From contig MZZL01000408.1 in NCBI GenBank assembly GCA_002749535.1, positions 797,465 to 861,464 of the forward strand: a DNA stretch of 64,000 bases, in the 5' to 3' direction. Of the stretch, positions 34,337 to 44,928 are shown piece by piece (the first letter of the stretch is position 1; every line of letters starts with the position of its first letter). The position numbers and the translations under genes are program-made. Source of the stretch: Apophysomyces variabilis. Taxonomy: Eukaryota; Mucoromycota; Mucoromycetes; Mucorales; Mucoraceae. Under the pieces are notes generated by a model. The model did not search any database, was not told the origin of the DNA, and saw only the letters and a list, made by a program, of their open reading frames with translations.

Positions 34337-35660
34337 GATAAACACGTAATGGTACCCAAAGTTTCTTGCTCTGAATAAGCGTTTCTTAACAAGGACACTT
34401 TTCAAAGGTCAGATATCCAATATTCTGTCTTTTTTGCACAGATGGATTAAACCCAGAAGTGTGATGTTCATTATGAATGCTACAGTCTTTGTCATATGGA
34501 GAAGAGTAAAGGAAAATAACAACAAACGAGAATAAGAAGATAGAAGATACATTTTAGTAGGATATGCTGACGTACCCGATCTAGAGCCATTCAGAGAGCA
34601 ATAATGAATCACCATTTTTCAAATCCCTGACTTCCTCCCAGAAAAAGAAAGCTGTTGCAAAAGTGCTGATCTCAAGATGGATGTATTTCGAAAAGTGATT
34701 CGTATGTTAGAAGCTTGGATCTTTTCAAAAGAGAATATGCAGAGCTGTAAGCAATTTAAGAAGGGGATAGAATCCAAATTATGCTGTGGGAAAAAGTCTG
34801 CTTGCATTAACCAGGTAAACGGAGGATTTGACTGTAACTTAACAGCGTCTGCATTAGAAAAGAAACAAAGGAAAATCCGTTGTTAAGCATTGACAGTTTA
34901 CATTAATGCCGTGTGTATATATATACATAATGGTATCCGAAGGAGGAGGGGTTCACCTTAGCATCCAAGTAAAGCTAAGCAATGTTCAAACCGCACCAAA
35001 AAGATATCTACGCTAAAGGGGAAAGAAGAAAGTAAGAAACATGGTGTAGTTAGATACAGACGATTGGTTGGGAAAGCAGTAGAAAGTACGGAATAGCTAC
35101 CGAAAGGCAATGCAATGTCGTCGCACGAAATGAATTTGTCTTGTTACACATGGGCAAACATTGAGAAAGGATTCTTTCCAGGACGAAGAAAGGGGAGTTG
35201 TTGGAGGTGCATTGGTTATTTGAAGGTTATGATGGATTCAAACTAGAGAGGTTTGATAGGATAGAGTAGAAGCAATGATGCGTGGTTTGTGTATTATTGT
35301 ACTATTGGGTTCAAAGGTACATAGAGTTTGGAGATCTCCCATCGTCTAAAATCAGCTATGCCCTCGTGCTTTTCTTACAGTCAAACTTGTATGTCACGCA
35401 ATCAAATTTCCATATAGAGAACATAAAAACAGTACGGATGTCTCACATCGCTGTTTCCCTTTCTTTCCAAAATAACCATGCACACATAAACCATACAGTA
35501 CCAAAAAAAAAAAATATCCATCCTTATCATCCATCGATCCCGTTCCCGTTGTCCTTTCCAAAAAGAAACCCCTCCTCTTCCCCTTTTCCTAATACTATCA
35601 TAACAGAAAAGAATAACGTCGAAAAGAAGAAAAAAAATCACATATGTTATAGAAAACACA
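34337..35660. other. intergenic, TRAPPC2 to methyltransferase gene
   Basis: No supported gene. An ORF at 34677-34886 (CCGKKSACINQ) has no signal peptide or family. The right end is rich in A-runs and pyrimidine stretches upstream of the methyltransferase start. Confidence 0.45.
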
Positions 35661-37422
35661 ATGGGTCTGTCTTTGAGCAAACGAAAGAAAAAACAGCAGA
35701 CAAATAAGTCCACAACAGCAGACACAAACGATGACAGTGTCAGGAGGGACAGTCGGGTGTCCAATGTCCGTTTCGTCTTGAGTTTGGCCGGATCCCATGC
35801 ATCCAAAAAGACTCATAAACCAGATACAAGCATAAGCACCGCTAGTGGTCAAAGTGTCGGTGAACGGTCTACCACTGCCAACTCTTATCATGGTTTGGTT
35901 CATCGGATTCGCAATCATAGTAAAGGCTCAACCTCTTCCCGCGCTTCCTCAGCTGCAGCATCCTCCACCGCAACGACAAAAAGAGAAACAACCTGGTTTG
36001 ATGGAGGATCTGCTATGGAAGCCGCCGTTCATGCTGCGGCTTCAGCCACAGGTTTCACTTCCTCCGACGCGCTGGACGCAACCTTGTCACAACCGCATCA
36101 CGACCAAAAAGAGAGAACTGATGGAGTACAAAAACTTATCGACGAACAACTACCCAAAGAAGATGAAAAACCTGTCGTGCCAAAGTATCTGAGCGAGCTG
36201 ATCTTGATGAACCTCTACATGCTCCCGGAAAACGAGCCCGAGAGAAGAAAAGAACATGACAAGTAACGTGGCATGACACTCCGCTTGTTTAGGAGATAGC
36301 ATACTAACAAACGATGCTCCCTTTCTTTTTTTTCTTTTCTTTTTAGACAACAACGACAGGCAAGTGATATATCTGAAAAAAGTCTAGAGAGACGCGACAT
36401 ATTGGTTCGTTCTTACTTATTTACTTGTATAATAGCATTATTTATTAAAACATGTTTGGGGAAAGAATTATCAAATTCCTCTCAAAGATCCAAAGGTGAT
36501 TGTGGATTGGTGTTGTGGCACAGGTGATGAGACAACCGAAACAAGAAAAAAAGGATAAAGGGAAGATGAATTTACTGACAAAGGGTTGCAAAGGCATCTG
36601 GGTGATGGAGATGGCCCAGGAATTTCCAGATGCACAAGTGATCGGGATAGATTACAGTTCGGCTATGCTGCCTAATTTTACATACACCAAAAATGCTTCG
36701 TTTCGACCAGCCATCATTCACGAAGGTGACAACGGGTTTGGCACCTTGGAAGATAATACCGTGGACTACATCATGATGAGGGATGTCTGGTTAGTAAACT
36801 CGCCGAGTCACAAATGGATCGACCTCTTCAATGACATCAAACGGATATTAAAACCTGGGGGATGGATCGAAGTTTATGAACAAGGTAAAACGCCGGGGAG
36901 AAACAAAGAAATAATTGCCATCTTTCAAAATTGTGTCCCTAACTTTGTGTTTCCAAGAACTTCAAATGTATTCCCCAGGACCCCATCTTGATCGTTTTGA
37001 TAGATGGTTTGACAAATTCTTTGAAAACGTGAATATCCAAAGGAATGTCGTGAAAGAGATCGGTCAGTTTCTATCAGCATGTGGTTTCACAGTGATGGAT
37101 GAACGAACAATCGAACTACCCTTGGGAGAATGGTGTTGTACTACAGGTAAAAAAAAATGCCCATCTGTAAACTCGTATAAAAAAAAGAGCCGGAGGTTTC
37201 CAATTACCAACGCGTGATGATTCTATAGGATTGAAGGAGACAGGATATCTCTTCAAAGACCTGATGGATAGGAGATTTCGCACGCTTAAACTGTGGCTAA
37301 GTGAATACAATGAAATAACCGAAACCGAGCTTCTGGATACGCTATCAAAGGGCATCGAGGAGTGCGAACGGTCAAAGACTCGAATGGGATGGCGTTATTA
37401 TTCGGCCCAAAGGCCGTTTTAA
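35661..37422 (+). CDS. SAM-dependent methyltransferase with N-myristoylation-like N-terminus
   Basis: Six exons: 35661-36262, 36347-36404, 36436-36523, 36594-36884, 36979-37146, 37229-37422; 466 aa. The C-terminal half is a class I methyltransferase: motif I VIVDWCCGTG, motif II AQVIGIDYSSAM, then NTVDYIMMRDVW and KRILKPGGWIEVYE, preceded by a HYLLKHVWGKNY helix common in fungal members. Substrate unknown. The N-terminal 190 residues are Ser/Thr/Lys-rich and low complexity. They begin MGLSLSKRKKK, a Gly2/Ser6 start with adjacent basic residues as in N-myristoylated proteins, suggesting membrane attachment (inference). The intron at 36405-36435 would be only 31 nt; without it the conserved HYLLKH segment is out of frame. 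Confidence 0.85.
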
Positions 37423-37599
37423 ATTTTTCTACTTTTATCCCGTAAACGAACAAGAAGCTGTGCTTCTTCTTCTTTTCTTTTTCCCTACGTATTAGCCATT
37501 GTACACCTACATGATGCTCTTTTTCTTTTTTTTTTTTCCTTTTATTTTATGATACGGATGGTCTTATGGTGTCTTGTGTGTATACTTTTCTTTTGGTTT

Positions 37600-39552
37600 T
37601 TATTCCAAATGGGTGAGACTCGTGTCTTCTAATTCCTTTAATTCTTTGGCAATCTAGAAAAGAAAAAGAAAGGACATGTGAGAAAAGAAAATTAAAAAAG
37701 TATTAATTTGATTTTTACTTTTTCCAACTCTGGAAGATCCCAACCGATTTCTGATTTATCAATAACAAAATGATGTAATTCATGCGCCAGTGTACGGATA
37801 ACATGATCACTGATATATAAGAACAATGAGTTCAGGGATGTCAATGGATGAGTCTCTTTCCCGTTTTCTCACCTCGCGTGCTGAATCCATACACAATAAT
37901 CATCTAACCACGTCTTACTATAGATATAGTATACATCATGATGATCAAACATGTCTTTCATCTCCAGTAATGCTTTCAGAATAGCCCGCTTTCCCAGTCG
38001 GAAGAGAACATAGACATCTTGCAAAACTTTCTCGCATAATCCAAAATGACGATACAGTGGATAGGCTAATGCGCGACGGAAGCATGCAATCATGGTTTCT
38101 CTTAGAGTGGTAAATTGCTAAGATAATACAAAAGTTTAGATGGAGCGCTACCGGCAAAGTCAACTCTTCTTTTTTTTTTTCCCTTTACCTCCAAACAGGC
38201 TATCGTTGGACTTAGTTTTCCAATGCACCATACAGATTCTACCGTATTATCACCCTCTGAAATACGGTGATTGTAAGAATAAGCGAACATAATGTCGACC
38301 AGACCGAGGTATGTGATCTTCTCATTCGATAAAAGGTCTAATGTTATACAACAAAATTCTCAGTTTCTTTTTTTCTTTTTCATTCCCCCTTTTCCTTTTT
38401 CTTCTTACATTCTTTGTGTGGCAATCCACGCATCATACTTTCTTCTTTATTTGAGAACTTGATAAGTGATTCTTGATGGTCTGTAATTGCTAATGACTCC
38501 AGGTCGATATCAATATTCTCCGTTCCAATTTCCTGAATTAAAGGTGCTAATACCCGTTCTTACTCGTTAAACTACAAAACTTTCCTGTCCGCGTGTGCTC
38601 ACCTTTTGAAGCTTCTTTGTTCGGCGTTGTTTGTTTCAATTTTTGTATGCGACGCAATTCCTTGGACCATATCGGCTTGTATTTCATAAGGCGCTGGATT
38701 TCTTCATCATGTACATAATCCATGGCATAGTAATCTTCATCGAATTTATAGTTTTCTTTCTCTATTCTGTTCTTTTGTCTGGATTCCACGGTGGATTTTT
38801 CTGGCTCATCTATATCGATAATCTCATTCATGGTTTCTTGAACATGCGTGAAATAACCGCTGTATTGATTATTGAACCCATAAGAAGTCTGTAGTTTCAG
38901 TTCGTTTTTAGGAAGTTCTTGCGGCAGTTCCCAATTGAAATCCACAGCTGCATATGGTAAATTAGACCTTAAAGTGAAGAAAGGAAAAAAAAACAAGCGG
39001 GCCGAAACGGAATTTACCATCTTGTAATTCATCTCGCATTTCCTGTTGTTCTCCAATGACTTCGATCAACGGTTTTTTTGTTTCTTTTTTCTCGGTAGAC
39101 TCGCCTCGCCTTGCTAATAGCTTGGTCAACAAATCGAGATCTGGAAAATGCTCTCCTTTTGTTTCCTTGGATATCCGAACAGTGAATTCGCCGGACGAAG
39201 GATCATACACAGCCTTGGAGTCATCGTCTTCAACGAGGTTTCCCGGAAAATAGAGTCTACGGTAACGCTTTTCATTACTTCTGCTTCCCCGTCTCTTTCT
39301 TTTTTCTATTCTCTTTTCTTTTGTTGTAAGTACCTAAGGAAGTAGGGTCGCAGAAAAAGTCTGAATTCGTTGTTCTGGACATGTAAGTCCACATCCTGTG
39401 CCTAGAACGATCGTCGGACGATTCATCACTTTGTTGGCAGCAATCAAAACAAAAGAGGAAAAAGAAAAGGGACATACTCTGACATAAGGAGTCTTAATGA
39501 CAATGGTGACTGAGACATCGTCCTGGTCAACCTTAAATGAAGGCGTGATCAT
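37600..39552 (-). CDS. SHQ1: H/ACA snoRNP assembly factor SHQ1
   Basis: Nine exons: 39552-39478, 39401-39334, 39256-39018, 38947-38603, 38546-38409, 38337-38189, 38117-37873, 37809-37719, 37653-37600; 467 aa. SHQ1 chaperones the pseudouridine synthase Cbf5/dyskerin before H/ACA RNP assembly, acting as an RNA mimic. The N-terminal CS-like domain starts MITPSFKVDQDD, with FRLFLRPYFLRLYFPGN. The C-terminal SHQ1-specific domain shows FDEDYYAMDY, TYLGLVDIMFAYSYNHR, TVESVWCIGKLSPTIACLE, FRRALAYPLYRHFGL, FRLGKRAILKALLEMKDMF and HHDVYYIYSKTWLDDYC. Phases agree at every junction. Convergent with the methyltransferase gene, with about 180 bp between stops. Confidence 0.96.
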
Positions 39553-40370
39553 GTCAGAATAGCCTCTCGAGCATTAAATAGACTGCTTCCTTTTTTTTTC
39601 TCGTCATTTTTCATTTGTCACGAAACAGCCTTTTTTTACCGTCACAAACCGATCTGCATTAATCCAATTTTGCAAAAAGAGATAGTTGCCGCACAACTGA
39701 TTTTACTAATGACGCATATTTATTTTAATTTTAGCGCAAACTTGACCCTTCTATGAACGCAAAATTCATTTAGAGTAGCGTATAATAATATTCAATAAAC
39801 AGTAAACGTAATTCAAGAATGTTCAGCCCAGCCAAGACCAGCGACCCGTAATTCAGTAGAAGCGAATTACGGCTTTTCCTTAAGCAAAAATTGGCGATGA
39901 GAATACGTGTTAGGCGCACGCAGTCTCTCTTTCTTTCAGGATGAAGCGACGTCGTATCTCGCCTAACCCTTACCCAAGAAAAAAAACAAAGTTGCGAATG
40001 CGCCTGTATTTCGTATGTTTTGTCATGGGGTTAGGAACAGCAATAGAACTTTCTTTCGCTGGAACGCGTCTGTAGCCTGTGGCAAGTTTAGAACTGAGCA
40101 CTATTCCCTATCTTGAGCGTTCCAAACGTTGTTTTTAAATCCGCATGTAGAAAAATAAGTAGCCTCGCCGTACTGTACACTGTAGCTCGCTCCATAAATA
40201 GTTGAAGCAGTTGACTTTGTTACCTAGTGCTGAGACTATATGCCGCCAACTGACGGTGTTCCCACTTTGCTTGAGTCTAAAAATACCTCCGAACGCATGA
40301 TATTACTACAGAGCAGTTATATAAAGCTAAGATTAAAAAAAAAGGGGGGAACATTTAGCCAGAGACAGAG
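39553..40370. other. intergenic between SHQ1 and the small secreted protein gene
   Basis: Holds one arm of a dispersed repeat (listed separately) and a perfect 9-bp-stem hairpin, CCGTAATTC (39846-39854) with GAATTACGG (39864-39872). No supported coding exon. Confidence 0.5.
39703..39809 (+). repeat. dispersed repeat arm related to the 52.1-kb foldback element
   Basis: Similar by eye (roughly 75-80%) to the reverse complement of the left arm of the inverted-repeat element at 52073-52284; shared words include AATGACGCATATTTAT and ATTTAGAGTAGCGTA. Only one arm is present, so this is a solo or decayed copy. Confidence 0.6.
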
Positions 40371-40378
40371 TATAAATA
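40371..40378 (+). promoter_or_regulatory. TATA box of the small secreted protein gene
   Basis: TATAAATA about 110 nt upstream of the start codon of the 59-codon secreted-protein ORF. Confidence 0.55.
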
Positions 40379-40486
40379 GCATAGTTTCGGTTCTCAGGTC
40401 GGCACATTTCTGTCATAGTGATAGTATAAATCGGATCGTATCTTTCTTCGACCTTCCACTCGATTTCTCATTATCCGTAAAATTCA

Positions 40487-40666
40487 ATGGCGAAGTGGTC
40501 ATCAAACGTGACGTTTGTCTCCGTTTATCTCTTGTTGCTGGTGGTGACAGTAATCGCACAGCAGAAAGCACCTTGCAATGGTAAAAGTGACGGCGACAAA
40601 TGCTTCAACCAATATGGAACTACCATTCGGCCCGGAACCTGCCGAGATGGTTATTGTTACGATTAG
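40487..40666 (+). CDS. small secreted four-cysteine protein
   Basis: Intronless 59-aa ORF. The first 24 residues are a textbook signal peptide: a short polar start with one Lys, a core FVSVYLLLLVVTVIA, and Ala before Gln-Gln. The mature part is about 35 residues with four cysteines (contexts APCNG, DKCFN, GTCRD, GYCYD) and several Gly, enough for two disulfides. I do not recognise a family; the Gly-x-Cys-Arg-Asp-Gly-x-Cys end is knottin- or defensin-like in style only. A TATA box 110 nt upstream and the lack of introns, unlike its neighbours, support a compact, inducible gene. Confidence 0.6.
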   Translation: MAKWSSNVTFVSVYLLLLVVTVIAQQKAPCNGKSDGDKCFNQYGTTIRPGTCRDGYCYD

Positions 40667-40887
40667 CCAGGAAACCGCTTAGGCAGTCGCATCATGGAAC
40701 TGGCAGTAAAGCAGACCCATTGGACAAGACCGCTTGACAAAGGAATAAATATATGAAAACATTTTATTATGCGCTTCTGATGGATCCAAACCTATGCAAC
40801 GGATGTGTTAATAAATGAAGAAAAAAAACAAGATTTTGGTAGTGTTGGTATCCGGATAAAATATGAAAAAGAAAGATGAAAGGTAAA

Positions 40888-41744
40888 CTACTGTGAGGAA
40901 GAGGAGGAAAGGGTGTGAGTAGTGAAACGTGCTTTGATGTCAGTTGATTTAAGCTGGTGCAAAGATCGGTTGCGCCATTGTCGTGCCTGACTGGAACTGT
41001 GTTGACCTGCCTTTAACACTATATGCAAAAAACAAAATGAGATCATTTCTCAGGGGCAAAGAAAAGTACTTGCATTCATTTTCGGTTTCGTCCAGTCTGT
41101 GAAGGAACTCTTGGCCGACAGCATTGACACCACTTTGAGAGTAGTCCATGATTTCTTTTAAGCGCGTTTTGAAAGCTTCTGATAAAGTAGGTGCCAAGTC
41201 TTCATCCCTGACCAGCTCGACAAGTTTCGTGCCAAACGTATAAAAGTATGGGCATAATATGCGGAAATCAACGTTCAATGCACCAGCAGCAAGTGCATTG
41301 CGGACTCGCTTCCCATAAGTCTTTGGTATTTCAACCGTTAACAGTTTCCTGAATAATCCACACGTAAGAAAAGAAGAAGCCGGATTTTAAGCTAAAACTT
41401 ACTCTCCATTTGGCAGACTATAAACAGTATAAGCGATCAGCATCCCATGAAACAAGAATAATGAGTTCCTTACGTGAATTGTGCTAATGTTTTTGCCATC
41501 CAATAGGGCAATTCAATGCGTGTGTTCGCTCGAATCTTCCTTTTCTGTTAGTGATATGCTTTAACAGATCGCTTTTGCTTACGATGGAATCGTCGCCCTG
41601 CACATTGGCTTCGGCATCAATGTCGTGAAGGAAAATGCATGGTATTTTCTGTACAGCACGTTAACTAGGGTATATACGTTGTAAAACACATACAGTATGC
41701 TCTGCTAGAATGGAGTCGATATCGTAATACTCGTCGTTCTCCAT
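40888..41744 (-). CDS. PSF3: DNA replication complex GINS subunit PSF3
   Basis: Six exons: 41744-41694, 41648-41583, 41544-41474, 41417-41403, 41348-41074, 41018-40888; 202 aa. PSF3 is part of GINS, which with Cdc45 and Mcm2-7 forms the replicative helicase. The N-terminus MENDEYYDIDSILAE and KIPCIFLHDID match fungal Psf3; then TRIELPYWMAKTLAQF, EKLLTVEIPKTYGKRVRNAL and the A-domain helix LCPYFYTFGTKLVELV, ending in LDETENELLKAGQ. The fourth exon is only 15 nt (LPNGE region), and the last intron (41019-41073) uses a GC donor. CGCGAAA (SCB-like) lies about 20 nt upstream of the start. Confidence 0.93.
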
Positions 41745-41764
41745 TCGACGGCGTTGATGAAGAG

Positions 41765-41771
41765 CGCGAAA
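41765..41771. promoter_or_regulatory. CGCGAAA (SCB/E2F-like) motif upstream of PSF3
   Basis: CGCGAAA directly followed by a second ACGCGAA, 21-33 nt upstream of the PSF3 start codon. Matches the SBF consensus CRCGAAA used at G1/S genes in yeasts; regulatory role inferred. Confidence 0.35.
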
Positions 41772-42587
41772 AACGCGAACATGAATTTCAAATAGCTGGG
41801 ACAGGTATACAAGAAATTGATGCTCCGATGTGAAGAAGCGACCAGCACGGACAATAGGAGAACAAGCAATCATCATTCGGTTTTTACTACTATACAGCAA
41901 GATATCGTTGACGGAAAGATCAGCAGGAAGTTCATGTCTTATCATATTAACCCAGGGAGCCAGATACCTAGGGGAGAACAAAAATTTAATGTCTAAATTC
42001 GCTGAATAACAATCTCGGAAAGCAAGGTCTTCATCCTCATTATACATCTTTCCATATCTGCTACATAGCAGCTGACAGTAACTAACACAAGGACCGAGAA
42101 TCAAATGGATGGCCAAGCCAGAAGGGAAGAAAAGAAAGAAAGTGAACCCATATACCTTTACTCCGTCATGTCATTCAATCTGTACTCTTTCTCTCGAACT
42201 ATATACCAAATGTATTGCTTCCTTATCATGACGGTTGCAAATCATAAAATTAGCTAATTATATCGCGTCTCTAGAACCTATTCAAACGTCACACACCAAA
42301 ACATTGTTCCAGTAATAGATCAATCTATCCTATAGGCTTTTAACGTAAAGCACACCAACTAAGAAAATATAAAGGGTAGCAGTGGGCAGACCACTTGAAC
42401 TAATTTGATTATGCAATCAACGTTCGCTATCATTACGAACTAAGATATAGTTAGTGATTCCGAATTGGATCCACAAATCAAAAGATATACACACCCAATG
42501 CCTCAATAAAGTAAGCATTGGGTTTTAGGATCGAGAGAATAGCAATCCTTTTCCATAAAATGCAATTAAGTACTGTATAGTTTTAGA
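41772..42587. other. intergenic, PSF3 promoter / EH-protein 3' side
   Basis: A minus-strand ORF covering 41661-42116 is in a frame that overlaps the PSF3 first exon but has no family support; the rest is A/T-rich. Confidence 0.45.
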
Positions 42588-44073
42588 TCATCGGTTATAT
42601 CCAACGGACTTGTGTCTAAAAAGTTTAGTGAAGTCCTCATCATGTTGATTGGACTCCACTTCGGTATGGTGCGTTCCGTAGCTTTGGCTACGCTTCAATA
42701 GGGAGGTGGGAACGTTGCGTGCATATCTCGGGAAGGCAGGCTTCGTGTCCTGTGCTGGAACAGGAGGTGGGGGAATATTGTCAGTGTTGGGGTGATCATT
42801 TGGCCTTCGTGGCGGTGTGAACACAGATATCAAATCCTGATCTTCAAATGGGCTCCTGTATTCTTCGGTAGAGTCATCTTCATCAGCGTACTCATTATCG
42901 AACGGATTAGTAGACTTAGGTGGATTATATACGAATTTCTTTGTTAAAAGTAGTGATTGGCCAGTATCAATGGGGGCCTGGAGCCGTTGAAACGAGGCAG
43001 CGTCTATCGATGATCTGGAAGTATGTAGGGATGGTTTCTGCTCTGGACTTATCGCGAATAAATCTTGTTGCTTGGATGACGGGACGGAACGGGATCGAGA
43101 ATGCGTATAGACTGTTTTATTTTCGTTCTTGACTTCACGTGTCGGTGTTGGTGGAGGTGGCTGCACACCCCATGGCACTGGGAATGGATTCACTTGCTTT
43201 GGAAAATCGTGTGTCCAACTTGCGGTCTGTGGCTGGGGAGGGCAAGTTGTAGAAGACGGTGTTGTAGCAACCGATCGCCGTTCATGTACTGAAGGCACTG
43301 TGTTTGAAATATTTGATTGTTCTAAATCAATACATGGTTGCCCCCACCATGAATTTCGGCCTCGTAAATCTCGCATGCTAGACGCCCACGTATCTGAGGG
43401 ACTTGTGTTACACTTCTCCGTGGCCGGGGCTGGGTTGTGCTGTGGCGGAGTCGTTTGCCGAGAGACGGTATTGGACGTGATTAGAGCGTCAATAGCATCG
43501 GTTTGAAACCGAGGGACAGGTGCTATGAAAAGAAGGAGGTATTTTAGTCATTTGTCCTGCTGTCCGAAAAGTAACTCTTGTCTTTACCTCCCAGAAAAAC
43601 TAGGTCACGACTTACTTTCCGTCCATTTTGGGCGTGGGCAATCAGTCGGAGCATGGCATAAAATTGTAGTTCGTTTAATCCTCCAACAGCATCCTCAAAT
43701 AATGCCAAGATCTAATACAGTCTTAGATAGTCCGTCTGGTTATGCTTCCGCCATGTAACTGAAGGCTTACCTGCTCCAGCTTTGTGTCTGGGAGTCCGCA
43801 GCCGCCCAAAAATTTCAGAACAGCTTCATTATCCAATTTGCCAAGATTAAAAGGATCCAAATCTTTCCACCAGGATTGATAAGCTGGTCGTTCTTTGCTT
43901 GATAGATTATCAAGTCTTATTGTAGGAGGACCTCTTGGAGAATCTCTGCTGTCATCTGGCATTACCGGAGTGCTAAATGCATTGGCAGAAAGGCGCTTCA
44001 CAAATTGCTGTGTTCTATCTTCCGTAATCTTTGGCGTATGAGAGCGTAAGAAAGCATGCTTAAATTTGTTCAT
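42588..44073 (-). CDS. EH-domain protein (Irs4/Tax4-like)
   Basis: Three exons: 44073-43771, 43711-43588, 43522-42588; 453 aa. The N-terminal part holds one EH domain: YQSWWKDLDPFNLGKLDNEA with an EF-hand-like helix-loop-helix, then KFLGGCGLPDTKLEQILALF, and GLNELQFYAMLRLIAHAQNG, closing with VPRFQ. EH domains bind NPF peptides on endocytic and phosphoinositide-regulating proteins; yeast Irs4/Tax4 are the nearest type I can name. The C-terminal 310 residues are disordered-looking, Pro/Ser-rich, and contain two NPF motifs of their own (VNPFPVP and TNPFDNE). The donor at 43587 is preferred over the one at 43615 because only it restores the frame of exon 3. Confidence 0.82.
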
Positions 44074-44928
44074 GGATCAACGATGGGAGCGAGGATGAAA
44101 GAGAAACCTCAGGAAAGAGAAAAGCAACGCAGCATGATTTTAAAAACTTGCGTGACAGCCGACCATTTCTGGCCAAAACGCAGTGTCACTGGTTCAACGG
44201 TAAATTTGACATACTATAAACAATTTAATTCCTTGCTTAAACTTTATCGGACAATGACATATTACAACGCTTTATATTGCTCGTTTAGCAAATCTGAATT
44301 GAAATCTTACAATGTCTTTTCTACAGCTTATGCATTCTTTGGAACAAATATATCTGATACCTTGCCCAAGCAACATGCTGAATTTCAACTTTGGTTGTCA
44401 TAATTGGAAATCCACCTCCCCCCATAGACGTTCAAATGAGGGAACAGGAGGCATTGTATGCTCTATCTATTGCAAATCCATAATGCACTTGAGCCCTTCG
44501 TCAATAGATCTTTTTCCAAATGATGGATTGAATTGCATGTGTGATCATACGCTGCAGCATGAAGCAAGTGCCTTATTAGCCATACACCTAAACTTTAGCT
44601 CGAAGCTGCTCAAAGAAGTGGCACACAGGAATTATCTGAGCTGCAGACCATCTATTTGAGAACATTGGGAGATAACCTTACCAAATGATGAAGGTCACAA
44701 AAACTGTTAATGTTACTCAGAGTCGACGTTGTAGTTCGTCTGACCGATGCATGATCGTCGGTTACGTAAGAGGTGGTTGCGCTTGTCCCACTTGATAGGG
44801 AACACATACGTTTGACATGGCAAGTAAATGGGATGATTGTCCATGTCATTAAGGACCATGGCTTTTGTAGTGTTTAATCCTGACCAATTTGGTATATTGT
44901 TGGAACGCGATACAAGAGGAAGCCTATC
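44074..44928. other. intergenic, EH-protein 5' side / TMEM135-like 3' side
   Basis: Short ORFs only. A minus-strand 49-codon frame near 44700-44850 (FPIKWDKRNHLLRNRRS) looks protein-like but has no recognised family. Confidence 0.4.

Noticed and set aside
35402..35918. Minus-strand ORFs antisense to the methyltransferase 5' region
   Set aside because: Shadow frames; the plus strand has a continuous model with methyltransferase motifs and correct phases.
41661..42116. 151-aa minus ORF as an N-terminal extension of PSF3
   Set aside because: Its C-terminal end is the PSF3 first exon, but the family's N-terminus begins at MENDEYYDID; the upstream part has no similarity to any GINS subunit.
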